From the IMG/VR virus record IMGVR_UViG_3300018481_000002, positions 87,199 to 147,685 of that record: a stretch of 60,487 bases of DNA; one strand, given 5' to 3'. Source of the DNA: a virus. Positions 38,001 through 47,195 of this stretch are shown piece after piece; position 1 is the stretch's first letter, and the number at the start of each line of letters is the position of its first letter. Under the pieces are notes generated by a model. It did no database searches and was not told the DNA's origin. It saw only the letters and a program-made list of their open reading frames with translations. The translations under genes were made by a program, and so were the position numbers.

Positions 38001-41000
38001 GAAGCTTCTGATGACCGCCCTGAACGGCATCCGGACCACCATGGCCCAGTACCGGAAGAACCCTGCCGGGTTCACCGAGGCCATGGGTGGTCCCATGGGT
38101 GCAACCCACCGTGACCCCTTCGGTGACGCCGCCGAAAAGGAACGCCAGCGACGTACTGGGTTCGGGGCGTACGGAGCCTCTGGGGGGCCAGGGTCCCTCA
38201 CCAGGCAGGGCCAGGACATCAACCGTGCCCCCATCACGCGGGGCGTCGCGTTCGCCCTCGACAAGACCGTGGGTGCTGCCGGTACGGGGCTTGCCAGGCA
38301 GATCACCAACGTGGGCGACAAGGTTGCTGCCAGTGGTAACCGGATGTTCGCAGCCATCGGACGTGCCATCCAACGTGATGGCGCGGCTCTCGGTAACGCC
38401 GCCACAGCCTTGCGCGAAGGAACCGCTGGAGGCAGATTCGCTGGCCTCCAGAACGCTCCCAGCGGCACCTACGGCAGAACCAGCATTCGAGGTGGGCTGG
38501 ACACGTACGCCGCGAGCGGGAACAGGGGTGCAGCGGTCGCCGGGAAGTTGTCGACCAGCCTGAACAAGATGGCTGCCTCTGGTGTCGGTGCCGACGCGGC
38601 GATGATCGCACTTTCGACGGGCATCCTGGCTGTGATGTCCTCCGCCCAGAGGCACGCCCAGATCTCTCGTGAACTGGACGCTGGCTACAAGGCCTCCTTT
38701 GCTGACCCAGCCAAGGCACAGGCTGGACTCACCAACGAGGATCCGTACTTCGGAAAGAATTACGAAGCTTTCGACGAGAACTTCACCCAGTTCCTGGATC
38801 ACGCCAGCAACTGGGACAAGGGCATGGCTCTTGTTGGTGCCCGCTTCACCAACGGCATCCGAGGGTTCTTGGACCCATCCGTGGCTCTCTCGCGGGAGTT
38901 CGGTACCACCAGAGACTTCAGCGACACCTACGGGCGCGATGAGGCGCAGGCCATCAACGACAGGGCAACCGCAGGGCTGAAGAGCTTCTCTGGGAGGGAG
39001 GGCGTCACCAGTAAGGGGTTGCTGGCCTTGCAGGAGAGCTACAACCAGGAACTCATGGACGCTGCCACGCGGATCATGGAAGACAAGGAATCTTCAGACG
39101 CTCAGAAGCAGGCCGCTCTCGCCATGTTCGAGCAGGCTCGCTACAACATCGGGGAGACCACCAACAACCTGCTGAGCACGCTCGACGGTATGGGCGGCTT
39201 GATCGCGCTGACCACAGACCAGATCCAGAACATCACCGAACTTACCTCGACGCTGGCCTCGACCCAGGGCCTTACCCAGGTTGCTGGCGTGGATCTGCGT
39301 CCCACCATCGAGGCGATGATGGAGGAGACGGGTGCCCAAGAAGGGACCAGGCTCTACAGCTTGTTGGAACGTCTCGGTGAGGGAGGTAACGACTCCGTTG
39401 ACGTGGCGATCCTGAACCGTCAGATCTTGCGTGAACAGGTCAAGGAGCTCCAGAACATCTGGCTGACCAAGTTGCGTTCTGGTTCCGCTGAGCCAGATGA
39501 ACTGGACAACATCAAGAGCCAACTCCAAGGTGCCATGGCTCAACTGGCCTCCTCCAACGACCAAGTCATCGACGGACTGTTGGAGAGCGGACGTCTGATG
39601 GCTGGCGAGCAGGCCAACGCTGGCAACTTCGAAGGTGCCATGGACACCTACGCCGACGCCATGCGTGCTGCTGAGAGGAAGTTCGAGCGGAACGCCCGCA
39701 AGGTCCGCGAGGAGCAGGAGAAGCAGGGCGACTTCGCTGGCCGTGTTGGTGGGTTCCTGGGCGGCATCGGTGAGGGCCTCGGTGGGCTTGCGGACAGGCT
39801 TCGTGGGGAACGTCCCCTGCCTCAGAGGCGGCAGCGGCGGGTACAGCGGCCACCGGCAACGAGTGGTCCTGCTAGTGGTGCCGCCAGCTTCCTGGATAGT
39901 CTCCGCGACCGGCTTTCGGGTGCGGAAGATGCGCTTACCCCGGAGCCGGAGCCGCCCAACGCTCAGGAGGAGAAGAAGGGCAACGCTGAACGGCGCAAGC
40001 ACAACGCCAGGATGCAAGCCATCTTCCAGGCGATGGCTGACCTGGCGATCTTCAACGCCACCAAGGACATCACCTTGCAGATCGCGCAGACTGCTGACGC
40101 TGGCCTCCGGGCCGCTCTGGAGAGCGACAAGGCCAGGATGGTCGCTGATCTGACTGGAACCTTGGCGTCTGGTGGTGCGATCCCTGGTATCGACAAGGAT
40201 CTGGCTGAGATCTGGGGTCCGATCTCCATCGACTACAAGGAGGTCTTCGACTCGCAGGTCAACGCTGAGTCGGCTCGGGTGTCGGCGGTTCAGGCCCAAG
40301 AGGCTGCGGCTGACCAGGCCAAGGCTGATGCTGCGACGGCCCGCCAGGACGCGGCAGCCCTGCGTCAGGCTCAGCTTGGTGTGAGCCAGGCTTGGGCGGA
40401 CGCTCGTGGCGACGCTGTGGCTTCGGCCAGGGTCCAGGTGGCGATGGCGAAGGCCGCGATGGCTGCTGCCAGGGCTGAACTTGCTGCCGCTACCACCGCC
40501 TCTGAAAGCGCCCAGGCGCGTATCGCGATCCTGAGTGCCCAGGCCCAGCTGATCGGGGCTATGGCGGCGGTCCAGCAGGCTCAGACGGACCTTGTGCAGT
40601 CGCAGTATGAGGTGAGCATCGCGCTCGCTGAGGCTGCCGGTAAGACGGTCCTCGCTGCCCAGCGGAGCCTCGCGGCGGCTCGTGCAGCGTTGAGTTCGGC
40701 CATGAAGCGGTCGGGTGGCAAGGCAACCGCTGAGGTGAACGCGGCGAAGGCCGAGGTCATCCGCGCTGAGGCTGCTGCCCGTGACGCGAAGCTTCAGGAT
40801 CAGCTCGACACCATCGACTTCAACCTGGAGATGGACAAGATCACCGCATCGTCTGCCATCGCTGCGCTGCGGAACATCTTGAAGACGAACGAGCTGACCA
40901 AGGAACAGCGCCGCTCCCTCATGCTCCAGATCAAGGGCATGGAAGAGGAGATGGCGGACTCCCAGTGGAACTTCGGGAACGTCAAGCTCCCCACTCCGTA

Positions 41001-41286
41001 CCAGATGCGCCGGTATGGGGAGGAGCAGTTGAAGGCTGCTGGGGTTGCTGGGTCCGGTGGCGGCAAGCGGCCTCCGCGTCAGCGGTTCGATGACGGTGGT
41101 GTGGCGGACTTCTCCAACGGGAACAAGAACAAGAAGTTCCCCAGTGAGGTGTCCATGTCGGAGACCACTCAGAACATCAACTTCTACGTCAACGGCGCGG
41201 ACACAGCGAAGGTCAAGAAGATCATCGAGGATGTGACCGGCAAGAACAGCCGCACCGTGACCACGAGTCCCCGTAGGAGGGTCTGA
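32050..41286 (+). CDS. tape measure protein
   Basis: A 3078-residue protein, by far the largest in the window. It is dominated by Lys/Glu/Ala/Gln-rich coiled coil (for example KKREREVSKRLTETSALAAA and a long Ala/Gln-rich tract near residues 2730-2930). Hydrophobic helices lie near residues 1605-1625, 1930-1950 and 1973-1993, as expected of segments that enter the host membrane. A Gly-rich linker lies near 1355-1380. The GTG start is 3 bases after the chaperone stop. At the usual 0.15 nm per residue, the tail would be roughly 460 nm. Three exact dyad-motif copies lie within its first third. No peptidase or lysozyme motif was recognised. Confidence 0.95.
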   Translation: MASKDDFFVTFGSNAKEWAAGLEAQLKPARKSVQNLQNLLDAATKSAGGITEEMSRALGHSLPKDTRPPPATRTHVTAAQGLGELTNEVAAVVAALKTIPASVANVKRSLTQHANDLDSNNRVQQRQGAGGLFQQGKVSSAENAVNNSLNRLLKGGIDVNIPDPARLVPQMNIRSVGMDAIQKSQIDRIVKAIERQTKDLTKALKNVKVTDGPTGGGGGGGTAIAETAPLKNKTGKKPSTKKLPEVVEAEKALDARRKELVDLEKKIVGLTTAISGGAKVDSSELDKLKAQRTAKAKEVAALERLDTTITRGDQKKARRAQAAAERAAQEQKLNEARERGLSAFNTLMDPNFGIGQVGKGKGLLKGKDLRYMADVMSTVGTPVSYGKKTTNDQLVERLLAGRASHIQAYGSVPPDQLTGRIKGKPDQISKAVVKLFNDIESAIELADEQINAKAITALNTATGGGRASGIGKSRTEYGAAFFDDALPLSRGAGGLTSEVDAARNILKQLPDITGFATENLRRKKFDPYSPEMMSGVEGGGTRATAFRLLIRALRDETTRIDELVDTYADLKRSIDANDPKSIQSYLNRFDARREEGRLKATDTPEAEQDAIRRLAANQRAINDIERQYGDLFSDPKFLEGRERRRDSRMEYEERQNQGRYQLTDYDAIQQAYGQAVVGLRNAIGSRETISNLPGLRYHERGEFQGRLSPRDPRDRAISNEDLKTLNSTFSQFQRSARTVLTGVKKGETLDTKGLAQAMDFMETSANNFANKLFSLFGTGPTVEGLIGQKPTNETVIADETERLATLDKLEQERARKMKAAPAEKLARAEYTEAQTKEQLAAAKKREREVSKRLTETSALAAASYAQLTQAQKTEYDKHVALAVALEQQADAVRQQISAQSNITKQVNPQGKLEYSPNELPPSATKEQQLEREVTSDLIQQYARLKGEAGAARAAAGRAGATVTTTSVETRKMTAAERKYAAKLEESISALEARDRALQDEANAVRYTKLPSGVMPGTEGQPISRLRGRNAAADVLGYELGTTGAQDAAKSQRQFRAEAAKVEQELHKLQRELATFNAQFDAKPDNVKIDRKAGLYPGLVGDLEGEAKDAAEAVDLLTKELPGLEKATVNARNAVARAEKAKYATPEARFDYRTQLYAERDKLRKDQPYTKADISKYQSEFDALGFSNQQRGALRGQITKAEKKGDTERATALREQLRIRESEVAAARAILDQAIKTRARLGQIDAEIKKTLSMDEGTYKGDEKVETRTSNRQVEDTNKRLIAAKKREIAAAEENRKALLQIRADEKALPKGEKLAPEVSADRKARQQQPWTKEQLRTMRRELRDLERGGDGSGFGGGPGGTGTAGRGPGGSDGSFNILRQILNRLNGIHATLRSGLGSGTTRSNEPTSAFTGAGVRKTASPEELAAAKSDDEATRLRAIAEQRARAQRFGGASSAEVKAANDEHAKRIKITRDQYRESLRLAQAMATVSKETRKEAEELHRLNLAGADNATIAAQQVRVYNSVQRDLQPQDLPLTARRGVAGTIIKGAQPRVTDNEIVDIEKAAQSMTGFRDVGASAAENFQDGFAQIFPGKSFWSRVINTTGTFIVRNFAAGLVFGLTNALQQVLDQAIQTEATFIRVSAALESTNTEVGGLRGELQAISTDYGVALNDVYTTAAGLAGLFTDTTELAGATRVVAQLQTISGGALNATEAMGVLASTLSAFQALPGDDVGANLLPQGIEGMERVADVLTVIQNRLGTNIEVTAEGVSRMSGLARQMNLSLEETAVFTAQISKQTNQTGAAAGEQFSRILGALSTGRGRGAVVEAIGPQAEEALAASDYGQVFRLIISGWDDLSDAQKRNLTVSLAGQRQAAAFNALVNNETAVLNTLTHAENASGEATDRMAKLMATLNKQIDVLGTNLQNLASNLIRSGLLNFLGIVLKLANAVFGTINNGLTAMNDFADNNAFVGFLRDTITTMLGFAVAAKLLMTALNGIRTTMAQYRKNPAGFTEAMGGPMGATHRDPFGDAAEKERQRRTGFGAYGASGGPGSLTRQGQDINRAPITRGVAFALDKTVGAAGTGLARQITNVGDKVAASGNRMFAAIGRAIQRDGAALGNAATALREGTAGGRFAGLQNAPSGTYGRTSIRGGLDTYAASGNRGAAVAGKLSTSLNKMAASGVGADAAMIALSTGILAVMSSAQRHAQISRELDAGYKASFADPAKAQAGLTNEDPYFGKNYEAFDENFTQFLDHASNWDKGMALVGARFTNGIRGFLDPSVALSREFGTTRDFSDTYGRDEAQAINDRATAGLKSFSGREGVTSKGLLALQESYNQELMDAATRIMEDKESSDAQKQAALAMFEQARYNIGETTNNLLSTLDGMGGLIALTTDQIQNITELTSTLASTQGLTQVAGVDLRPTIEAMMEETGAQEGTRLYSLLERLGEGGNDSVDVAILNRQILREQVKELQNIWLTKLRSGSAEPDELDNIKSQLQGAMAQLASSNDQVIDGLLESGRLMAGEQANAGNFEGAMDTYADAMRAAERKFERNARKVREEQEKQGDFAGRVGGFLGGIGEGLGGLADRLRGERPLPQRRQRRVQRPPATSGPASGAASFLDSLRDRLSGAEDALTPEPEPPNAQEEKKGNAERRKHNARMQAIFQAMADLAIFNATKDITLQIAQTADAGLRAALESDKARMVADLTGTLASGGAIPGIDKDLAEIWGPISIDYKEVFDSQVNAESARVSAVQAQEAAADQAKADAATARQDAAALRQAQLGVSQAWADARGDAVASARVQVAMAKAAMAAARAELAAATTASESAQARIAILSAQAQLIGAMAAVQQAQTDLVQSQYEVSIALAEAAGKTVLAAQRSLAAARAALSSAMKRSGGKATAEVNAAKAEVIRAEAAARDAKLQDQLDTIDFNLEMDKITASSAIAALRNILKTNELTKEQRRSLMLQIKGMEEEMADSQWNFGNVKLPTPYQMRRYGEEQLKAAGVAGSGGGKRPPRQRFDDGGVADFSNGNKNKKFPSEVSMSETTQNINFYVNGADTAKVKKIIEDVTGKNSRTVTTSPRRRV

Positions 41287-41744
41287 TGGCAGCCCAACTG
41301 TTCCAGCGGGTGTCAGAGCACCTTTTGAACGGACGTCTGAACTTCGGGACGCACACCATCAGCGGCATCTTGATCACCACTGATGTCTCGGATGCAACGC
41401 TGAACGGGACCGGTACGCAAAGCCTTCAGGAGAGTCAGTGGATCAGCGAGTGGTCGTCGGTCATCCCCACGATGGCAGGCAACGTGGTCGACATCGGAGC
41501 CGCCATCGTCCGGACGGGTTCCGTGTTCGCCGTTACCGGCGACTCGCTCAGTGCTGACTTCGACCACCCAGGAGTCGACACCATCTACGGGGTCATCTTC
41601 TTCAGGGACTCCGGCACCACCAGCACGTCACCAGTCCTTGTCATCGAAATGTTCGATGCACCCATCGACCTGACCGGCATGATCCTGTTCGGCTACAAGC
41701 TTCCAACTGAGGGCCTTTTCGACCTGGCCCTGACTACCACCTAA
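41286..41744 (+). CDS. minor tail protein
   Basis: A 152-residue beta-rich protein whose ATG overlaps the tape measure TGA. Its strands (TIYGVIFFRDSGTTSTSPVL, VLVIEMFDAPIDLTG) fit a small virion protein. I recall similar small proteins after tape measures in actinophages. A near-copy of the dyad motif lies at 41324-41337 on the minus strand. Confidence 0.55.
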   Translation: MAAQLFQRVSEHLLNGRLNFGTHTISGILITTDVSDATLNGTGTQSLQESQWISEWSSVIPTMAGNVVDIGAAIVRTGSVFAVTGDSLSADFDHPGVDTIYGVIFFRDSGTTSTSPVLVIEMFDAPIDLTGMILFGYKLPTEGLFDLALTTT

Positions 41745-41756
41745 GGAGAACCACAG

Positions 41757-42164
41757 ATGACTATCCGCCTCTCTATCGCGGCTCGCAACGCTGCTCTCAA
41801 CGCTGTTGCGGCACGCGTTGACAACGGGGCCTCCAACGGAACGCTGAAGATCTACACGGGTTCCCAGCCTGCTAACGCTGACACGGCGGCCTCAGGGACT
41901 TTGCTGGTCACCATCGCTCTCGCCGACCCGTCCTTCGAGTCTCCGGCAACCGGGGTGATGGCTATGGACGCGGATCCAGATCTGACCGGCACCGCTGTTG
42001 CGACTGGTACAGCTGGTTGGGCGCGAGTGGCTGACTCGGACAGCAACTCGGTCTACGACGGCACCGTGGGCACGTCAGGTGTGGACTTCACCATCAACAC
42101 CACGTCCATCGTGACCGGCCAAGTGATCACTCTGGCTACGTCTGCGTTGACCTTCCCCGTGTGA
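41757..42164 (+). CDS. virion structural protein, small
   Basis: A 135-residue protein (MTIRLSIAARNAALNAVAAR...) with the pattern VDNGASNGTLKIYTGSQPAN ... LLVTIALADPSF familiar from small virion proteins of many tailed phages. Strong AAGGAGA upstream. It is probably a beta-sandwich. Confidence 0.6.
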   Translation: MTIRLSIAARNAALNAVAARVDNGASNGTLKIYTGSQPANADTAASGTLLVTIALADPSFESPATGVMAMDADPDLTGTAVATGTAGWARVADSDSNSVYDGTVGTSGVDFTINTTSIVTGQVITLATSALTFPV

Positions 42165-42165
42165 G

Positions 42166-44079
42166 ATGAGCTATTCATCGGAGGTCTTGGCTGACTCCCC
42201 CGAGTTCTACTGGAGGTTGGGGGACGCTGGCCCGACCCTTCAGGACGCGACGGCGAACAACCGTGACGGCAGCATCCTCGCGTCACGGGATGTGTACTAC
42301 CCCTGGGACGGAACCACACGAACCTTCTACTACAACACCGAGCCGGAAGCTGACGGCCTGATCCCAGGGGACGCCGACAAATCCCTCTACATGAGGAGCG
42401 GTTACCTCCAAAGTGCCTTTTCCACGGGCTGGACGTTGACCGACAACTACACCTTCGAGTTTGTCTTCTCCGTGCCGCCGATCAACTACGTGGACTGGGG
42501 CGGCGGGGTCATCTCTGAGTACGAGGTCGACCAGTTCAACCTCGCGATCAACCGTAATGGTCACTGGGCTGTGTACGTGTACGGCGGTGCTAGCACCATC
42601 ACCAATGTCCGACACCAGGTGACGTGCACTGCGCTTCCTCCCCCCGCGAGCGGCTACAGCAGCGCCATGTTCGTGCTGCAGAGCGACGCGCCTGGCGCGG
42701 TGCCGAACCGGCCCTATGCGCCCCAGAGGCGGCATGTTGTTGTTCGGGTCAACGGGACCCCTGGCGTCAACTTGGCGAACCAGATCTTCATGGACGGAGT
42801 GGAACTCGCCGCAGCGTCGCCCACCCTCAAGACGAAGTGGACTGGCTACTCCGGAGCCACGAGTGTCTCCCCGTCTGTAGACAGCACGGGCCACTTCACC
42901 ATCGAAGGCAGCATGGTCTACCTCGATGAGGTCGCCTACTACCCCACTGCCCTCAGCGACGCCCGTATCCGCGCACACGCCGTCGAGATCGCCGCGAAGA
43001 TCAACGGGCCCACGCTTCTCCAGGGCACCGGTAGCGGAACCCAGGGTCAGACGAGGGCATGGACAGGTGTGGCCTCGCTGATCAACCCCGTCACCGTGAA
43101 TACGGGAACCGCCCCGAACATCGCAAGGTGGACGAACGTAGCGGACCTGCGTATCCCGGTGGAGATCTTCACTGGCACCACGGCGAACACGGCACGGTTC
43201 ACTCAGGTATCCACTCTCAGCGCAGAGCCTGTCGCGCTCTACGAGTCGACCTCCGACACTCCGCGCATCGGCCTCTCTTCGCACAGTGGGTTCGCCATTG
43301 TTCCTGCTGGCATGACCATGACGGTGCTCGATCCAGATCAGCGACGCTCCCCCACCACGTTGACCGTCGCCCTCTCTGGTGCCATCCCAGATGACATGGT
43401 GTCCTTCACTGTCAACGGCGGAACGCCTCGGCTTGTCCAAGCTGACTGGTCAGGGAACATTCCGCTCGTCAACATCGACGTCCCGAGTTCGGTGGGAGTG
43501 GGGAGCCACACGGTAGAGGCTTCCTCCGGCACTGGCGTGTACCTACGTGTCGCTGAGTCGCCGTTCACCATCGAACTGGTTCCTGAGCCGCAGTTCTTCC
43601 CGGCCCCCGACGAGGTTGTCGTAGATGTTCCTGCCGCAGCCCAGCCCACTGGTCGCAAGTGGGTGTTCCAGGACCTCATGCCTGGCGGCCTCGGTAGTTG
43701 GGTGCTGCCTCGCAACCCCAGCCAGTCGGGCCTCCCGGTGGTACGTCGAGTCCTAGAGCCGGTGCACACCACCGCCCGCACTGGGGTCCACCACATCTTC
43801 GAGTCCCGTACCGATGTGACCGAGTGGCAGTTCGGTGGGCTGGTCTGCACCCAGGAGGAACAGCAGCAACTGGAAGCGTTCGCCGCTTTGAACAGGCGTT
43901 TCTACATCATCGACCACCTGAACCGTGCTTGGGTGGCGACGATCTCCAACCTGGAAACCGTCCCGCGTCTCAGGACTCTGATCGGTTTGGCTGGAGAAGC
44001 TGCGGAACTGTCCGACTGGGTAGCCGACAACACGGTCACTGCCACCGTGTACGGCTCAACCTGGTACACCCCGACGTGA
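42166..44079 (+). CDS. minor tail protein with LamG/concanavalin-like domain
   Basis: A 637-residue protein. Residues about 5-275 (SPEFYWRLGDAGPTLQDATA ... DEVAYYPTALSDARIRAH) match LamG/concanavalin-like jelly-roll domains, the latter segment being their characteristic last strand and helix. Then come repeated AWTGVASLINPVTV-like and ARFTQVSTLSAEP segments, an Ig-like region, and a C-terminal beta domain similar to distal-tail attachment parts. Such proteins bind host surface glycans. Confidence 0.7.
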   Translation: MSYSSEVLADSPEFYWRLGDAGPTLQDATANNRDGSILASRDVYYPWDGTTRTFYYNTEPEADGLIPGDADKSLYMRSGYLQSAFSTGWTLTDNYTFEFVFSVPPINYVDWGGGVISEYEVDQFNLAINRNGHWAVYVYGGASTITNVRHQVTCTALPPPASGYSSAMFVLQSDAPGAVPNRPYAPQRRHVVVRVNGTPGVNLANQIFMDGVELAAASPTLKTKWTGYSGATSVSPSVDSTGHFTIEGSMVYLDEVAYYPTALSDARIRAHAVEIAAKINGPTLLQGTGSGTQGQTRAWTGVASLINPVTVNTGTAPNIARWTNVADLRIPVEIFTGTTANTARFTQVSTLSAEPVALYESTSDTPRIGLSSHSGFAIVPAGMTMTVLDPDQRRSPTTLTVALSGAIPDDMVSFTVNGGTPRLVQADWSGNIPLVNIDVPSSVGVGSHTVEASSGTGVYLRVAESPFTIELVPEPQFFPAPDEVVVDVPAAAQPTGRKWVFQDLMPGGLGSWVLPRNPSQSGLPVVRRVLEPVHTTARTGVHHIFESRTDVTEWQFGGLVCTQEEQQQLEAFAALNRRFYIIDHLNRAWVATISNLETVPRLRTLIGLAGEAAELSDWVADNTVTATVYGSTWYTPT

Positions 44080-44089
44080 GGAGGAACCG

Positions 44090-44476
44090 ATGAGTGTTGT
44101 TCGTTGGACCCTCACCGAGAAGGGCACCGCGACCACGTGGACGATGCCGTTGAACCCCAACGAGATGACGGCGCTTCCCGTGGTGAAGAACCTGCTCACC
44201 GTGAGCACACCGCAACAGCCTTTTCCGGCGACGTTCATGGGACAGCCCAACGCCCAGGAGATCTCTTGGGGTGGGGTGATTCTGACCCAGTCGCACTACG
44301 ACAACCTGGTGCTCTGGTCGCGTAAGCCTGGTGTGATCGTGGTCGAAGACCATCTTGGACGGTCGTTTGAAGTTCTGATCATCAGCTTTGAACCCGATCC
44401 TCCTCCAGGACGCGCGGCTGACGATCTCAAGCAGAAGTACACGATCACGGCCCTCTTTCTTCGGAGACTGACATGA
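44090..44476 (+). CDS. tail protein, small (distal tail region)
   Basis: A 128-residue protein with GAGGAGG upstream. Beta-rich, with WTMPLNPNEMTALPVVKNLL and WGGVILTQSHYDNLVLWS. Its end overlaps the next gene by ATGA. Its place suggests a distal tail or hub-adaptor role. Confidence 0.55.
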   Translation: MSVVRWTLTEKGTATTWTMPLNPNEMTALPVVKNLLTVSTPQQPFPATFMGQPNAQEISWGGVILTQSHYDNLVLWSRKPGVIVVEDHLGRSFEVLIISFEPDPPPGRAADDLKQKYTITALFLRRLT

Positions 44477-46797
44477 GAGTTGTACCGGTCGCGATGACCG
44501 ACGCATGGAAGGCCGAAGACAAGACCGGCGACCAGCGTCCGATCGTTCGCGCCACCATCAGCCAGGTCAAGCTGAAGAGGTTCCCCTACGACACACGCTG
44601 GGCTCCGGGTGGTGACATCGACTGGGAGGAAGCGAAGAACCGCACCGGGTACTTCACGACCCTCCTGTTTGGTGTTGACCAGGAGGTCCGAGAGATTCGA
44701 AACATCCGTTCATATGGGTGGAGTCGGTCCACGGAGAACGATGTCGCTGAGTGCACCCTCACGATCTTGAACACTGAGGTGAGCCCGTTGGGCATCCAGG
44801 AGCGTGAGGAACACGAAGGTGACTTCGACATGCCTGGCTTCTTCTCCCCCAACCGAGGCGGTGCTGAGGCCGTGTCTCGTTGGGGGTACGTCGCATCGGG
44901 TTGGGAGGAGCTCTACATCCCTGACCGGATCGTGAAGACCTACGAGGGTTACGGCATCGACACCAACGTGGCCCCTGGCTTGGACGAGAACCTCATGCAG
45001 TCCGGCACATGGCTGATCGACCGGGTGAACATGACCGCTACCGGGGACATCGTGTTGAGCATGCGTGACCTCGGTCGGCTGCTCATCGACCAGGTTGTGT
45101 TCCCGCCCGTGATCCCTTACGAGGAGTACCCGCTCTACTGGTCGAAGATCCGTAGCGAGATGGTTCCCGCCAGGGCTCCCACAGGTGGCTCCTGGTCGGG
45201 GAAGTTGGTCGACAAGGGGACCGCTAGCTCGTCCAACGACTACTACGACATCGAACTGGACCCCACTACCGGCAGGAACTATGTCGATGAGAACGGTGGC
45301 GTCCATGGGCACTTCGCCAAGGATGCAGTCACCGCCCTCACCAGCGGGAACGCCGTCGACCCCGACGATCCTGAGCCGTACTGGCTGTCCACAGGCCAGG
45401 AGACCCGATGGAGCAAGGTTTGGTGGGAGTTCGAGTTCAACAACCCACGGGATCTCGCTGCTCTCAGGTTGTCGGTGGTGGGTGGTCCCTACCGGATGTA
45501 TGTGTCACTTCAGAATGAAGATGGAGAGTGGGTTGGTCCCAAGCGGATCCCCTACAACGTCACCACGAAGGATGTGGACGTCGAGGCTGGCAAGAAGCAG
45601 ATCCTGAACAAGGTGGCCGACCGTGCGAAGAAGTTCGATGTCGTCTTCAAGAAGGTGTACGCCGACATCAAGAAGGTGCGGCTCACCTTCACCCGTCTGT
45701 GGGACAGCCGTACCTCCATCGACTACCCGTGGCGTGCTGGACTGAAGAACATCGAGGTCTACTGGGGCGACAAGCCCGACATGGGGTTCGGGATGGGCGA
45801 GGTCGCGAGGGTCCTGGGTAACTACAAGGACTACACCGACATCGTGAAATGGACGTGTGCCTGGGGTGGGTTCTTCTGGCCTGGGCATGGCACCGAAGAT
45901 GTCGATGGTGACGCCCGTGAGGACTACATCAGGCTCGGATGGACCTCACCTGGCAGCGGAGTCAACCTCAAGCGGTGGGTCAAGTGGGCCAGCCCTGACT
46001 CCAGGATGGCCAAGGGACGAGTCTGGGGTGACTTCATGCAGACCGGCACCGCTGGACTCGTGGATCTGACGGTGGACCTGTTCGACAAGCAACCGCTGCT
46101 GGACATCATCAGCTACGTCCGTGACATCACCGGATTTCTGTTCTTCATCGATGAGCAGGGCGCAGCTATCTGGCGGATGCCGAACATCTTCAAGCACGGC
46201 AACTACCTGTCCCCTTCGTCGCTGGGTGCACCCACTCGTGCCCGGTCTTCGTCGTTCGTGACCATCGATGAGAACGAGACGTTGCTCGACTGGAGTGTGG
46301 AGATCTCCTCGGAGTCCAACCGTGAGGTCATCTTCGTCGCGAACTTGGTGGGTGACTACGGGGTCGCGGTGACCGGCTACGCGCCTGCGAACGCTGGGCT
46401 TCGGCGTACCGCTGGGTGGACGGACACCCACTTCGCCTCCAAGCAGGAGTGTCGGATCCTGGCTGACATGATCGCCACCCGTCAGATGCACGCCTACCGT
46501 AGAGGGAAGCTTCGTATCCCGGGCTACCCGGCGATCCAGATCGATGACCAGGTCCGGATCTTTGAACGGGTGACGGGTGAGACGTACTTCCACTACGTCC
46601 TGGGTGTCGACTGTGAGCTGAACATGGAGACCGGCGAGTGGTACTACGATTTGGAGACCCACTGGCTCGGTGAAGATCCGTCTTCGCTGGTGGTGGAGAC
46701 TACCGCCTTGGCCACCACCACCCAGAACTACTTGAACGAACTGGGGATGGACGACGCCAACAACGGCGTGGAGTCCAGTGTGGAGGATCAGACGTGA
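44473..46797 (+). CDS. baseplate-hub-like minor tail protein
   Basis: A 774-residue protein. The N-terminal 250 residues (RATISQVKLKRFPYD, STENDVAECTLTILNTEV, GTWLIDRVNMTATGDIVLSM) fit tail-hub proteins that start with two beta domains. A galactose-binding-like insert may lie at 300-430 (TRWSKVWWEFEFNNPRDLAAL). The end (YPAIQIDDQVRIFERVTGET) is like the hub's last domain. Size and place support a hub at the tail tip. Confidence 0.65.
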   Translation: MRVVPVAMTDAWKAEDKTGDQRPIVRATISQVKLKRFPYDTRWAPGGDIDWEEAKNRTGYFTTLLFGVDQEVREIRNIRSYGWSRSTENDVAECTLTILNTEVSPLGIQEREEHEGDFDMPGFFSPNRGGAEAVSRWGYVASGWEELYIPDRIVKTYEGYGIDTNVAPGLDENLMQSGTWLIDRVNMTATGDIVLSMRDLGRLLIDQVVFPPVIPYEEYPLYWSKIRSEMVPARAPTGGSWSGKLVDKGTASSSNDYYDIELDPTTGRNYVDENGGVHGHFAKDAVTALTSGNAVDPDDPEPYWLSTGQETRWSKVWWEFEFNNPRDLAALRLSVVGGPYRMYVSLQNEDGEWVGPKRIPYNVTTKDVDVEAGKKQILNKVADRAKKFDVVFKKVYADIKKVRLTFTRLWDSRTSIDYPWRAGLKNIEVYWGDKPDMGFGMGEVARVLGNYKDYTDIVKWTCAWGGFFWPGHGTEDVDGDAREDYIRLGWTSPGSGVNLKRWVKWASPDSRMAKGRVWGDFMQTGTAGLVDLTVDLFDKQPLLDIISYVRDITGFLFFIDEQGAAIWRMPNIFKHGNYLSPSSLGAPTRARSSSFVTIDENETLLDWSVEISSESNREVIFVANLVGDYGVAVTGYAPANAGLRRTAGWTDTHFASKQECRILADMIATRQMHAYRRGKLRIPGYPAIQIDDQVRIFERVTGETYFHYVLGVDCELNMETGEWYYDLETHWLGEDPSSLVVETTALATTTQNYLNELGMDDANNGVESSVEDQT

Positions 46798-47195
46798 ATC
46801 GGACTGAGGAAGCCCGCCGCGCTGCATTGAACCGCAACGCCGAGAACAAGGCTCGCATGGCGTTCGCTAGTGGAACCTTCTTCTGTGACGGCGAGGGCTT
46901 GGCCGAGTTCGAAGATGCCATCGAGTTCGGGCTTGCCTTTCTTGAACGTCCGTTTGTTTTCACTGGCGTCAACTTCGACTTGGATCTCTTCGACCTGGAT
47001 GACGGCTTCACTCCGCCCCACATCACCGCGTATGTCGTCGATTGGGAGGTCAACGAGCAGGGCTTCTACACAGCCGCCTGGTGTGCAGCACTTGTGGAGT
47101 GGGGTTTTGCCCCCACGCCTGAGGGTGAGTTTGAGATCGACTTCACGTTCCGGGGGATCGCCATGAAGGACGTGGATCCTGAGGTGCGCGCCTGA
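46794..47195 (+). CDS. minor tail protein, H-type insert beta protein
   Basis: A 133-residue protein with GTG start overlapping the hub stop. Beta pattern FDLDDGFTPPHITAYVVDWEV ... YTAAWCAALVEWGFA resembles membrane-independent tail proteins found next to hubs. Role unknown. Confidence 0.55.
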   Translation: MNRTEEARRAALNRNAENKARMAFASGTFFCDGEGLAEFEDAIEFGLAFLERPFVFTGVNFDLDLFDLDDGFTPPHITAYVVDWEVNEQGFYTAAWCAALVEWGFAPTPEGEFEIDFTFRGIAMKDVDPEVRA

